In this document: piece by piece, positions 17,641 to 28,463 of the stretch
Numbering within the stretch: position 1 is the stretch's first letter
How the letters are laid out: every line of letters starts with the position of its first letter
Assembly (NCBI GenBank): GCA_963575745.1
Contig: CAUYUJ010014602.1
Location: 353,418-390,622 of the forward strand
Direction of reading: 5' to 3'
Source: Prorocentrum cordatum
Taxonomy: Eukaryota; Sar; Dinophyceae; Prorocentrales; Prorocentraceae
Length of the DNA stretch: 37,205 nucleotides
The notes under the pieces: model-generated
The model's database searches: none
What the model was told of the DNA's origin: nothing
The model's input: only the letters and a program-made list of their open reading frames with translations
Program-made: the position numbers and the translations under genes

Positions 17641-18569
17641 GGAGAAGGAGGCATAGGAGGGGGAAAGGGATAAGGAGGGAAGAAAGAAGAGCTCGTTGCA
17701 ACACGTCCCTGCAAGGGGAACACGACGCACACTGTCAAAAGGTTATTGCAAGTGAAAGCTGGCTCCAAACAGCGCGCTTGCGCCGTGCACCGGCGCTGTG
17801 CCTCCCCCTCCCCCGCCGCCCCATCCTCCCTCTCCAGGTGTCTCCAAAGCCCCCAGAAGACTCTGCAGGTCACCGAAGTCCCACAAAAGGCCCCCCGAGC
17901 CTGGAGCCCTCCTCGATAAAATCCCTCCTCTCCCTTCTCTAGACGAAAAAAACAGCATACAGATGACAAACTCGTGTGGGCCCGTGGATTGCATCCAAAA
18001 AGTTGAGCGGATCGAGGCTTGGCGGCGCGCGCTGGATTGTGCGAGGCTGTCAACTACTGCCGTGGTTCTTTTGAAGCTTGCTCTAGTGTTCTCCCACTGC
18101 AAGCGCCTGACGCACTGATGCGGAGGCCGAACTGTTCGAGTTTCACGAACGCAAAGGGCTCCAGAGTCCAAGCCGGAACAGCGTTGTTGGAAGATTCACG
18201 ATGGGATCGCGGCGGAAGTGGGGGAAGGCTGGGGCATACGCGGCGCCGTCGCGAGTCTCGTCGGAGGCGTCGGATCGGCGCCGCGGCAAAGCAAGGATCG
18301 CAGCGGGGCAGCGGCTTCAGGAAGTTCAAAAGACGATGCTCCGAACCAAGATGTCGCTGTCAAGATTGCATACCGTCGCCTCTCTTACTCGCCGCCGATC
18401 ACGCGGAGCGAGAAGGCGTGGTGTTCGTCGTCCTCGTCGTCGTCCAGAAGACAAGTATCCAAGGCAACCAGAGCGTCAAAATTTGCTCTCTTGGGGCCGC
18501 GAGGGACCTCTCGCCTCTCGTCCGCACCCTTCTCTTGGAGGCAGTGTTGAATCCTTGTGGGGGGCCGTT
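17641..18569. other. No gene supported
   Basis: Mixed sequence with GGA-like purine runs at 17637-17690, CCTCCC runs near 17800, and a short GTC run at 18424-18445. Frames at 18019-18582 (+) are open but Arg/Ser-rich, overlap others and are unrecognised, so I do not call them. Confidence 0.5.
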
Positions 18570-18870
18570 TGGGAACGCCTAAAATGCTCTTTTGGGCCTC
18601 GAGGGGGCCTCGAGGGGCCCTCTTGGGCTGTGCAGGGCGCCTCTTGGACCGCTGTGGGGCCGTATCGGGGCCGTGTTGGGCCATCTTGGGCGCCTCTGGG
18701 TCCGCCTTAGGGCCATCTGGGGCTGTCTTGGGCCTCACTCGGGTTCCACTTAAAATTCTCTGGGGCCGTCTTGGGCGCCTCTTGGGCCGTTCAAGGGCTG
18801 TCTGCAGACATCTTGGGGCCCTCTTGGGGCGATTTTGGAGGCCCCTGGGGCCGTCTTGGACGCTTCGACA
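18570..18870. repeat. Degenerate GGGCC(N)TCTTGG-type repeat region
   Basis: Words such as GGGGCCGTCTTGGGCGCCTC and GGGCCCTCTTGGG recur about every 20-30 bases. The reverse complement of this vocabulary is seen at 360-550. The stretch 18871-19200 is a weaker continuation (TTTGGAACC, CTTGGAGCTC). Confidence 0.65.
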
Positions 18871-19227
18871 AGACAAACGCTACTCTGCTGAACATGTTCC
18901 TTCTGGAATGAAAGCGGCGATGTGTGCTTGATGGAACCCTCTTACGGGTCGCCTTGGAGCTCTCTGGAAGCATTTTGGAACCTCCTCGAGCACGGAGGAT
19001 CACCTTTGGAACCGTCTTGTACCGTTTGGGGTGCCTCTTGCGGGGCTGACAGCGACTGCAGGATGTTGTGGCCGTTGGGGGGCAGCGTGGATGATGTTTG
19101 GAGCCTTCTTTGGCCGTCTGCGTGCCATCTGAGAGCTGCTGTGGGGCCGCTTTGGCACCTAGGGGACCAGGCGCCCCGCACCCCGCCAAGCACCTTTCGG
19201 ATGTATGTGACTTGATGTTCGAAGGTC

Positions 19228-19336
19228 TGCGCGGATTTCTGGGATCGACGCTGAAATCCGCTCCCACCAGCGGGTGCCAGCGCGAACCTAAGAAATCCGC
19301 GCGGAGCTGTGTTTATGATTATGCAATTTGTTGCCC
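19228..19336. repeat. Foldback repeat, family HP1, copy 2
   Basis: Left arm AGGTCTGCGCGGATTTCT then GGGATCGACGCTG. The right arm, inverted, reads AGCTCCGCGCGGATTTCT then TAGGTTCGCGCTG. The right flank GTGTTTATGATTATGCAA then TTTGTTGCCCG matches the right flank of the copy at 4155-4334. The loop is short. Confidence 0.7.
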
Positions 19337-19850
19337 GCTCCCTAACAGCATTTCGCTATACTGGAGTTCCCCTAAAAACGTGACAGCGAAAGGTCAACAG
19401 AGTCCCACACAAAAGGGAGGCGGTGAGCCCGAGGCCGTCCAGTCTGGCAACCGTTTCCCCTGAGACTTCTTCACATGGTATTCACGAATCGTTCTCTGGC
19501 CGCAACGCTGCTTACATGTTTGATCCAAACGGCCTCGAAATTGTACATGACCGTGCGTTTCCTAGGAATCCTCAGCACCACCGTGGAATGCGTTTTTGCG
19601 CTCGCCGAACTCCTACTCCTCGACCCGTCTCTTCACCATCGCTGCCTTCAGGGTGCAATGCTGGGGTCATGCGGTTCTTTGTCCTTCGACTCTCCCAGCC
19701 GCCCCCTCCCTCCCAGCCCCCCCCTCCTCCTGAGAGGCCCCGACGGTTCCCCCCCTCTACGAGCGGCCGCAAGAGGAGGCGGCGGCGCGGGCCGCTCCTT
19801 CTGCACGGCCACGGCGCCGCTGGCGGCGTCGTCCTCGATCACCTATGCTC
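19337..19850. other. No gene supported
   Basis: AT-richer stretch (19320-19620) passing into C-rich sequence at 19690-19760. The plus frame from 19475 starts plausibly but runs into the microsatellite and is not called. Confidence 0.45.
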
Positions 19851-20031
19851 CCGAGGAGGAGGAGGAGGAGGAGGAGGAGGAGGAGGAGGAGGAGGAGGAG
19901 GAGGAAGAGGAGGACGAAGAGGAGAGGAGGAAGGAGGAGGAGGAGGAGGAGGGAGGAGGGAGGAGGAGGAGGAGGAGGAGGAGGAGGAGGAGGAGGAGGA
20001 GGAGGAGGAGGAAGAGGAGGAGGAGGAGGTG
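19851..20031 (+). repeat. (GGA)n microsatellite, about 180 bp
   Basis: GGA repeats with occasional GAAGA, GAC and GGGAGG interruptions. It lies at the 3' side of the minus-strand LINE relic, so this relic, like the two plus-strand LINEs, ends next to a GGA/TCC array. Confidence 0.92.
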
Positions 20032-20710
20032 ACCAGACCGAAAACGAGTGCGCAGAGCAGCAGCAAAAACAGGCAAAGAGCAGGAAAAAGGGCGAGCGCG
20101 CGCAACACGACGGTGAGGACAATAACCCAGAGGGGGCTATCTCACACGAAGCCAAAAGCATGCATCGTCAGAAGAGAGAAGTGGGCAGGGGTCCCCCCGC
20201 CACTCCCTCGGGACGGGGTCCTTGCTCACCTTGAGGGACTGAGGTAGGTGGCATCCTTACTGGATGCACTGCCCGCACAATGGCCCCTGAACCTCGACCT
20301 AGAGGCCAACGGCAGGGCCCGAGCGCCGCAGCGCAGGCAAAATGCAAGGGTGGCCCCAGCAAGGCGAACCTGATGCCATCGTGAACTACTAGGTAGGCCC
20401 GACAGGGACTTGAGCGGGGAGGGGGGCGCCAGGGAGGACAGCACCACGCGAAGCCCAGGACAACCCCCGCCGCGGACGCACAGTGGCCCGAGCCCTCTTG
20501 CAAGGCGGAGGCCCGCCAGGGCCGCCAGGGGGGGGGGCCGTTAGGGCCGCCGGCGGGAGGCCGGGCCAAGGGCCGAGGGGCCTTCGGGCGCGGCCTCGAT
20601 GACGCCCCCCCCGACCGGGTGCGCACGCGGTGGGCAAGGGGGGGGGCGCCGGCACGGGCTCCTCGGAGCCTCGGGGGCGGGCGGGCATGGCCAGCCGTCC
20701 CGCCGCCTCC

Positions 20711-22263
20711 TCAAAGTCCTCGCCCCAGCGCTCCCTCCTCCGCCCTGAACCTCGCCCGCTGAGAAGCCGGGGACCGCTCGAGGCCCACGGTGGCCAGAGG
20801 CGGCGGCTCGCCGTCGTCGGCGGCGGCCACATCAGAACGGGGCGCCGCGCCGGCCTCGGAGAGGCCCTCGGCCCCCGCAGACAATCCCAGAGCGCCCAAC
20901 CCCACGGAGCCCGACGCCGCGCGGAAAGCCTCAAGCGAAACGCCCTCGAAGCCCCAGAGGGCCGCCGCCTCGGCAACCCCGCGCGCGCCCCGCTCAGTTA
21001 TCGAGGCGCCTTTGGCGGAGACCGCGAAAGGGGGGCAACGACCGCAGGTCCATGTCTGGCCCCTGCGACGCACCAGGCGCGGGAAGGCGAGGGCCTCGCG
21101 GCCGGGCGGCCGCGCCAGCCCAGGGGCGCAGGCTCGAGCGGCCCCCGGGAGCTCAGCCCGCAGCTGCTCCCAGCGTCGGCGCAGGGCGGGGGCGCGGCGC
21201 CCGGGCGCATGGTCGCGGCCGGGCGGCGCGGTGCCGTCGAAGACCATGCGGGAGGACGCGCGGACCCAGGCGGCGACCTGGCGCGCGCGTTTCAGGGCGC
21301 CGGCGCGCGCCACCACGACGGATTGAAGGAGGTCGTGGATCCTGCGCCCCCTCTTGGCCGCCATGTCGGCCAGGTCGTCGCGCACCCTCTCCCAGGCGTC
21401 GTCCTTGGAGTGGCCCTCGACGCGCGTCGCGCGGATAGGCGCGCCCGCATCATCGCCAAGGGTCACCCCGCCACGATCGTCCACGTAGTGGTAGATCCGA
21501 TGCCAGGGGCCCGCGTTCTCGCGCCTCGGGGAGCAGCGCCATCGCCGCCCACGCTGGAGACCCTCCAGCAGCGGCACGTGGTCGGTGAAGATCCGCAGCG
21601 GGGCCACTCCCACCGTGGAGACCTGCGGCGCCGCGCGCAGCTCAGCGCGCCCAGAGGCGCGGCGAACCCCAAGGAGAGGCCCGACGGCTGCGCCCGAGCA
21701 CGCGCCGCCCCCCACGACCACGAAATCCCAGCCAGCACGGTCGGCGACGTCCCAGCGCAAGGGCTCATTGCAGGGGCCGTCGGTGAAAACTGAGCCCGCC
21801 ACGCTGAAGTTGTCCTCGGCCCTGGCACCGCGATCGCAGCTCCAAACGCCACTGTCGTTGCGAGGGGGAAGGGCTGACCAGAAAGAAATGGACGCAGCCC
21901 TCTCGAATGCAGCAGATCACCCGGCACTGCGCGGCGCGCGGCTGCCAGAATGGCATCGCCCACCGCGTGCTCTCGCACGCCATCGAATGCCGAACAAGCC
22001 CAATACCTGTGACGCAACGCGCCGCACACCCCAGGCCAGCGCTTACGTTTCCCGCCCTCGGCATAGGCATGCTGCTGCAAACGCCGCTGCGAGAAATTAC
22101 CACCCAGCACTGCGGTGCGCAACGCTGCCCTCGCCTCTGGATCCAGCGCCCAGCGCTTCGCCATAAGACCAGGGCGTAGCAAGCTACGGATCGGCGCAAG
22201 CCAGGCGTCTGCAAGGTCCTTGTGCGAGGGGCCACGGATCTCGAGCACGGCGCCGGGCCTCAT
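20711..22263 (-). pseudogene. Cys/His linker and RNase H remnant of minus-strand LINE
   Basis: The segment 22263-21830 reads well in one frame (AVLGGNFSQRRLQQHAYAEG and a CGALRHRYWAC knuckle-like motif), as seen between RT and RNase H of LINE-B. The frame then changes, and from 21802 an RNase H domain follows: VFTDGP (Asp), AELRAA (Glu), IFTDHVPLLEGL (Asp), VEGHSKDD (His) and DDLADMAAKRG (Asp). All five key residues survive although the element is broken elsewhere. A decayed Cys-rich C-terminus can be guessed at 20168-20626. Confidence 0.7.
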
Positions 22264-22299
22264 CGACCACTGCAGCCAGCCGTGCGCCTCGTAATCCTT

Positions 22300-24100
22300 G
22301 AGAGCGATCCACTTCGCCAGCGCTAGGGCACCCCCATCAGGCCACGAGCCCCGGCGTTCCGCGTGCTAGCGTTGAAGGCCGAGGAACACCTCCATCCCAG
22401 CACCAGCAACGATCGAGCAAAGGCACCAGCAGGGCACGAACGCGCTTCCACTTGACATCGGAGCCCACCGAGGCGACCGCGAGAAACTGACACCTCCACG
22501 CCAACTGCATCATGGCAAGGTCCACGTCCCCAGTGTGCACCATGACCGACCAGCTGTGCACCGGGCCTTCGATGGCGATGGTGTCAGGCTGATGATCGGG
22601 CGCAGGGTCCAACCGCGACGCCGCCCAACGCGAGCTCCCAGATGGGATGGCCTGGCACCCCCGCTTCGCCAACGAGGTCGCGCGCTTGACGACGCGCGGG
22701 GAGGGGGGGGGGGGCGGCGACGCCCAAGCTGCAGGCGATGACAAGGCCCACTGCAGCGCGCGCGACCTTCCTGAAATTGCCCCCCAGCGCGCTCAGTCTC
22801 TGGAAGTGCCTGAATCGCATGGCCACCATGCGCACCCGACGGCGCAAGGCCAGGCCCGCGGATTTCTTCCCAGCGCCGACCTCCAGACCAAGGACCTCGA
22901 GCCAGGCCAGCGGCCTGAAGCCGAACCGACGCAGCTTGGCGTCGGGCGCTGCGAGCATGGCCTTGGCCTTGGCAACAGGCAACCCCCGGTAGATGAGCGC
23001 GTCGCACATGAGCTGGGCGGCTTCGCGCGCCCTCCGAAGGGGAAAGTCACACTTGGAAATCGCCTGCAACGTCAGATTATCGGCGAAGATGTCCAGCGAG
23101 AGAGAAAGCCCTCGCCGGGATGCTGCGCGAGAAATCAGGTCTCCAACGCGAACTGATCCATGTCCGACAGCATCGGGAGCTGGAGCAAGGCCATCACAAA
23201 CTTGCAACCAGGGAGCACCCCCTGCTGGACCACCACCGCATACGACGCGGCCGCCAGGCAACGCCAGCATATGCGGTCGAAGCACTTCTCGATGTCCACG
23301 ATCGCGGCGACAACCCCGTCGTCGGACACGAGCGACGCCTCGGCGCGCGGGAGGGCCCGCGCTGCCGCATCCAGGGTGGTCTTGCCCGCCGCCAGCGCGA
23401 AGAGGGGCCTGTCGTGCTCGAGCGGCCGCGCCCGCAACTGCTGCGCCCGCGCCTGGGGCCAGAAACGGCAGGTGGCTTGCAGGAGCGCGGTGGGTCGCCA
23501 TCCCTGACCTGGCCCACCTTCGGCGCGGGCAGCGCGGCCTTGGGAAACCGACGAATATCGCCCGCGATCCCAGCGGCGCAATCGAAGTCGCCCAGGTGCC
23601 CCACGCCAAACCCGACATCGCCAGCGCCAACACTTTCCACGGACTCCAACGCGGGCACGTCGGAGACGGCCTGCGCGCGCCAGAAGCGGGACCACCCAGC
23701 CATCTGATCACCAGCAACGCCCTGCGCAAGGGTGGAGCGGCTGCCTTGCCGCGGCACTTCGGGGCGCGGTACCCCGAGGGGCCTGGTTAAGCTGAACAGC
23801 AGCTTCACCCTCTTGTCGTGGCGATCCGCAGCCCATTGCGCGAAGGCCCGCTGCTTCCCCGCAATGGCCTTGTCCTCCAACGCCCGGGCGAATGCCTGGG
23901 GCCAGGCGACTGCAGCGCGCGCAGCCTCGACGGCCGCCTCGCGCGCGCCCGCCAAGTCAATCCGCGGGCAGCAACCAGTAAAGAAGGCGTCGTCGTCAGG
24001 CAGCGGGCCTGTCCCAGGGTCGGGCTCGAACTCGCGGGCGCTGCGATGGGGGCCCCCGGCGCGACCAACCACTGCGCCGCAAGCCTCGCCTTCCCCTGGG
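22300..24100 (-). pseudogene. Reverse transcriptase remnant of minus-strand LINE
   Basis: The pre-RT segment at about 24020-23540 (REFEPDPGTGPLPDDDAFF, QAFARALEDKAIAGKQ) leads in one frame to another frame with motif A (VVAAIVDIEKCFDR, 23274-23318) and motif B-like GVLPGCKFVMALL. A third frame then carries motif C as IFADNLTLQ (about 23063-23094) and the thumb (FGFRPLAWLEVLGLEVG). Motif C reads FADN, so the second catalytic Asp is replaced by Asn, and the two frame changes break the ORF. The copy is therefore inactive. This is a typical LINE RT fold; I cannot assign a clade without alignment. Confidence 0.75.
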
Positions 24101-24559
24101 CCCCCGCGGGTCGGCCCCGAAACGTGGGCGCTGCGAAGGCCGCCCCCGTCGCGACTAACCCCTGCGCCGCGCCCCTCGCCCCCCTGGCCAGGCCCGCGCC
24201 GCCGCGGCCGCCGGCAGGTCTCGCGCATCCAGGCGCATCCACAGCAGGCCCCCCGGCCCGCAGACAGACCCCACGGCCCAGCAAGTGCGCGACAGGCGGC
24301 CTCTTGCCACAGATGCGCCCGCGCTTGCCCCCGTCGACGAGCACCCCGGGCAGCGGGCCAGAGCTCGTCCTGGACGCAGCGGCGGCCTCGCCAAATAACG
24401 CCTGGCAGCCGCTCCTCCACGCGGGGCGTTCGCTCGGCTGCCCCTGGCTCGGGGGCGGGGGTATAGGGTGCTCGGCGAGCTGCCCCCCGCCCAGCCCTGA
24501 CCAACGCACCGCCCCATCCGGGCTGACGCGGCCCCGCCCGCGTCGCCACTCCAGCGACG

Positions 24560-24990
24560 GCGCGCTTGCCCAACCGCGCGCTCATGGCGCGCGGAGGGCC
24601 CGCGGGCACCACGACAGTCACCTCCTCCAGGGCGTCGGCGGGCTCGCCGAAGCCGGCCTCGAAGAGAGGGGCAGGCCTCCACGCGAGCCCCCGCGGGCCA
24701 CAGCACGCACCGCATGACCCCCGACGAGCGAGCCAGGCCCATGCCCGAGTTCCCCGAGAAGCGGGCCATAGTTCGAGCGATGCACGGCGGAACCCCCGTA
24801 GAGCGGGCCAGACCCACGCAGTAGCTCCCCGCGAAGCGGGCCAGAGCGCGCCCCCATCGCAGTAGGGCCCCCGCTGAACGGGCCAGGCCCATGCTGGAGC
24901 TCCCCGAGAAGCGGGCGAGAACTCGAGCAATGCCCAACGGTGCCCACGCAGAGCGGACCCGGGCTCCCGTGGCGACGCCGAACCTGGCCG
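24560..24990 (-). repeat. Imperfect tandem repeat within the minus-strand LINE
   Basis: Phrases such as GAGAAGCGGGCCA, GCGAAGCGGGCCAGAGC and CTGAACGGGCCAGGCCC recur at about 40-65-bp spacing. In one minus frame they read as repeated LWPASRG, AWAWP and RG blocks. The repeat sits between ORF1 and RT, where an endonuclease would be expected. Confidence 0.6.
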
Positions 24991-24999
24991 CTCAGGTCT

Positions 25000-25729
25000 G
25001 TTGATGGCCCCCCAGACGAGACGACGCCGCGGCCGCTGGCAACGCGCTGGAGCCGCGCTGAGGAGGGCCTGGAGGTTGACCAGCGTGGTGGCGAGGTTCG
25101 CCAGGTCGACCCCGCTGCTCCCAGCGGAAGAGGCGGCGACCGCGCGCTGGGTTGAGGACGGTCTCGGCCTCGAGCGCGGCGATCTCCTCAGCATAGGCGG
25201 CCTGCTGCACACGGAGGCGCTCCACGGCGGCCAGCGCCTCAGCCAGGGCGGCCTCCCCCTGAGCCGCGCTGGACTTGGCATCGTCCAGGCGCTTCTGCAG
25301 GGAGACGAGGAGGCGCTCTGGCGGCTGGGCTCGCCGCTCCGCCGCCTCCAATACAGTGAGGTCGCCCGTGGCCGCCACGATGAGCGGGTGGTCCTCCGCG
25401 TACTTGAGCCGCTGCAAGGCCAGGTTCCCTTGGCGGGCTCGGGCCACGTCGGGGCTGACGGGCTCGCCAGCTGCCGAATCGCCAGGAGGGGGGCCACGGC
25501 CACCAGCAGGAAGGTCCGAGCGACGACGGCGGCCAGCGGACGACGAGCGCGGGCCGTCAGACGCGGGGGCGGTCTCGCGCAAGCGCCCTGGCCGCTCGCG
25601 ACCGCACTTCCAGCACGATTCCCGCGACCCGAAGTTGTGGCGGAAACCGCACAGCCGCGATGCCGAGCAAACCCTGACGGGGCCCTGTCCAGCGCCAGCC
25701 GCGGGGCGCCGCTGCGAGGGCTGGGCCAT
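25000..25729 (-). pseudogene. ORF1 of minus-strand LINE: Cys cluster plus coiled coil
   Basis: The likely start is ATG at 25729 (context GGCCGCATGGCC). Residues 21-42 hold Cys21, Cys27, Cys39 and Cys42 around LCGFRHNFGSRESCWKC, a small zinc-ribbon-like cluster loosely resembling RanBP2-type fingers. Residues about 128-195 form an Ala/Glu/Leu-rich coiled coil. At about 25130-25100 the coherent frame shifts to the next one (VDLANLATTLVNLQALLSA), so the reading frame is broken. LINE-B ORF1 has the same layout: an N-terminal Cys cluster, then a coiled coil at about 120-195. The role is inferred as the ORF1 RNA-binding/trimerising protein. Confidence 0.65.
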
Positions 25730-26149
25730 GCGGCCGTCGGCGCCGCTGGGCGGATCGCCGTGGTGCCCAGCGAGTCGCCACCGCGCGGCGTCGCAGCAAA
25801 GCGCGTGCCGCGCCCCATTGCGGAGGCGCCGCTCGCGGCGGTGCCACGCAAGGGAGCGGGACCTGTCCAGCTCCAGCCCTGCAGCAGCCAACGCGGGGGC
25901 CATGAAGCACGCGAAAAGCACCGCCGCCCGCTGAACACGGGCAGGCGGCTGGGGTCGGAGGAGGAAAACCTGGGTGTAAGCCCAAGAGTCATCAACGATG
26001 CGATGTTGGAATTGAGTGACCCTCCCTCCAAGTTCCCTCTTCATAGGCCCCTACAGCGGCTCATTTCCAATGAGGGACCTGCCTCGTTGGAAGGCACCCG
26101 TTATAAGACTTCGAAGCATGTCAAAAAATGTTGTTAGGATTTCCACTCC

Positions 26150-26580
26150 ACGGATCAACCTGACTGTTGCGCCTGACGATCGGGAATCGTGCCAAAACGC
26201 CATGTGGGGGGCTTCGGCACCACGAGTCAACATAACTCAACTGTTGCACCCGCATAATCCTGAATCGTTCCAACACAAAATTTCTGGTACGCTGATCATG
26301 GAAATCCGTGAAACGTTGGCGAATGTTTACAACGAATGTGCGCGGCGCTACGGCGAGAGCCACGTTTTGAAAAAGAACCGCCATTAATCCGTGAAGCTCT
26401 TGCAATTTGTTTTAACGAATGTGCGCGGCGCTAAGACGAGAACCACATTTTGAAAAGGACCCGCCCTAAATCCGTCAAGCTCTTGCACTTGTTTTAAACG
26501 AGTGCGTGCGGCGCTAAGGCGAAAGCAACATGTTGAAAACGGCCAGCCCTCAATGTGTGAAGCTGTTGCCATTGTTTAAG
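26150..26580 (+). repeat. Two tandem arrays, including an about 82-bp unit in three and a half copies
   Basis: From about 26304 a unit beginning ATCCGTGAA and containing AACGAATGTGCGCGGCGCTA then TTTTGAAAA repeats at 26387 and 26469, with a partial copy from 26552. Just upstream (26154-26290) a different pair of units shares GTCAAC, ACTGTTGC, GAATCGT and CCAA. The 26016-26387 frame passing through them is not called as a gene. Confidence 0.75.
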
Positions 26581-27535
26581 CTTCAGAGTCATAAGCGTGA
26601 GGAAGTCTCAGGCGAAACGCCCTGACCGGCCCAAAAACTAGCCTCGGGGTGCGACAAGGAATATTATTTGTAAGGAAAAGCAATGGATGGGGGGGGGGAG
26701 GGGGCGACGACCACCACGACGGGGGCGACAACGACCCTGACCTCCGAGGGCCTGATCGTTCACTCCCGGCGCTTAAGCGTGATCTCGGCCGCCAGGGGCC
26801 CTCCTCGGGCCCTGGGGCGACAAGCTGGCCCCGGAAGAGGGGTCGTCGGGAGCTCTGCGGCCGCGGACTGAAGAGGACACACCGGAGGATGTCTGGGCAG
26901 GACACCGACGACTGGACGAAGGAAGGGCGCCGACGAGGACGGGGAGGCGGGCGAGGACGGTGACAGTGAAGGCTGGGGTGGGGGGGAGGCAGAGGGAGAC
27001 AGGGGGGATGACGGAGGAACGGGGGGGGAGAGGAGAGAGGAGTCAGGAACAAGGGACGACGTCGAGGACGAAGGGGAAAGAGGTAGAGGGGAAGGGAATG
27101 GAAGAGGGGAGACAACATTGGATGCGTGGCACTTGATACCGTCGTGTGAAGGTTGCGTCGGGACCCCCTCCTTAAGGCCCTGCGGCGCTCTTCATTGCCT
27201 GAGGGACCTCAGGTGGTGCCCCGGCCCCCTCCATTCGCATTGGCCCCACGCAACTCCTGACTACGATGGGCACTGCAGACTCTGTTACGCCTGCTGGCGG
27301 CCATCACAAGCGAAGCCTGCTCGTGGACCCCACCACCTGGGGGAGGGCGAGACAGAGGGGTGGGGCGTCGCATGCGCCCGAAGTACTTCTCGAAGATGGG
27401 AGCTCAACGGGCACCGCTGCTTCATCCAGGGAGCGACCTGCACAGTGTGTGTTCGCTTTTCCTCGCCTTGTCTTCCATCTGCCTCGGCTGAAAAACGAAA
27501 CCGAAACGAAAACGGTCCACGAAATCGCCCAAACA
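26581..27535. other. No gene supported
   Basis: A G-rich purine tract (26690-27110), then mixed sequence. Overlapping frames on both strands at 27118-27590 are of ordinary composition but match nothing I recognise. Confidence 0.45.
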
Positions 27536-27539
27536 CCGT

Positions 27540-27719
27540 CTAGGTCGAGCTTGGGCATGTCCTCCTACAGGCAGATTGCGGGCGAAAATTAAGAAATAGT
27601 CCAAAAACCCCCCCAAAAGAGTCGGAAGATACTACAAAAATCGTCCCCTGATTATTTTTGGACTATTCTTGAACATTCCTCCTGTAGAGGGACATGCCTG
27701 ACTTCAGCCTAGGTCGAGC
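27540..27719. mobile_element. Short non-autonomous TIR element (MITE-like), copy 2, with 11-bp TSD
   Basis: The direct repeat CTAGGTCGAGC at 27540-27550 and 27709-27719 flanks a 158-bp element. Ends, read inward: TTGGGCATGTCCTCC then TACAGG on the left; CTGAAGTCAGGCATGTCCC then TCTACAGG (inverted right end). An inner ATAGTCCAAAAA...TTTTTGGACTAT inverted pair is clear. The core CGTCCCCTGA and the right end CTCCTGTAGAGGGAC are shared with copy 1 at 15230-15393. Confidence 0.85.
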
Positions 27720-27889
27720 CCAGGTTTCATCTCGTCACGCCGTCGCCGCCGGAGTCGTCGCCCTCGCAGACGTCGCCGGCGGCGCCCTGCTCGTGAGACC
27801 CCCAGGGCCCCGCGGCGGCCCGCGCGGGCGGCGAGCCGACCGCTCGCTGTGCTGTGCTCGTGACGCCTGCAGGTCTGCAATCGTCGTCG

Positions 27890-28159
27890 CCGTCCGTCGC
27901 CCGCCGTCGTCCTCGATCGTCCGTTGTCGTCCGGCGTCATCCGTCCTCGGTCGTCTTCGTCGTCGTCGCCGTCGTCGTCGTCTCGCCCGTCGTCGCCGTC
28001 GTCGTCCGTCGTCGTCGTCGTCGTCATCGTCGTCGCCGCCGTCGTCGTCGTCGTCGTCTCCGTCCATCGTCGTTCGACGTCGTCGTCGTCGTCGCCGTCC
28101 GTCCGTCCGTCCGTCGTCGTCGGCCGCCGTCGTCGTCGCCGTCGTCGATGTCGTCCGCT

Positions 28160-28199
<40 letters not shown>

Positions 28200-28257
28200 T
28201 CGCCGCCGTCGTTCTTCGTCGTCGTCGGTCGTTCGTCATCGTCTTTTTCATCGTCGT

Positions 28258-28290
<33 letters not shown>

Positions 28291-28411
28291 TCGTCCTGGT
28301 CCTCGTCGTCGTCGTCAGCGTCGGTCGTCCATCGTCGTCGTCGTCGTCGTCGTCGTCCGTCCCCGTCGGTCGTCGTCGTCGTCGTCGTCGTCGTCGTCCG
28401 CCGTCGTCGTG

Positions 28412-28463
<52 letters not shown>

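Larger units (their letters stand above)
20034..25990 (-). mobile_element. Decayed LINE on the minus strand
   Basis: Read on the minus strand from about 25990 to 20034 it carries, in order: an ORF1-like segment (Cys cluster plus coiled coil), a region of tandem repeats, RT motifs, a Cys/His linker, RNase H and a decayed Cys-rich C-terminus, then the microsatellite at 19851-20031. Coding segments lie in three different frames, so it is a pseudo-element. An APE endonuclease is not recognisable; the expected place (about 24000-25000) is occupied by an imperfect tandem repeat. The ends are approximate. Confidence 0.75.

Noticed and set aside
20630-21793. Long plus-strand ORF opposite the minus LINE
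   Set aside because: Arg/Ala/Pro-rich shadow; the minus strand carries the RNase H motifs over the same bases.
23194-26031. A 945-codon minus-strand ORF as one intact gene
   Set aside because: Only parts of it are coding-like (start of the second coiled-coil part, pre-RT segment). ORF1, RT motifs A/B and RT motif C lie in other frames, so it is a chance open frame across a GC-rich LINE relic.
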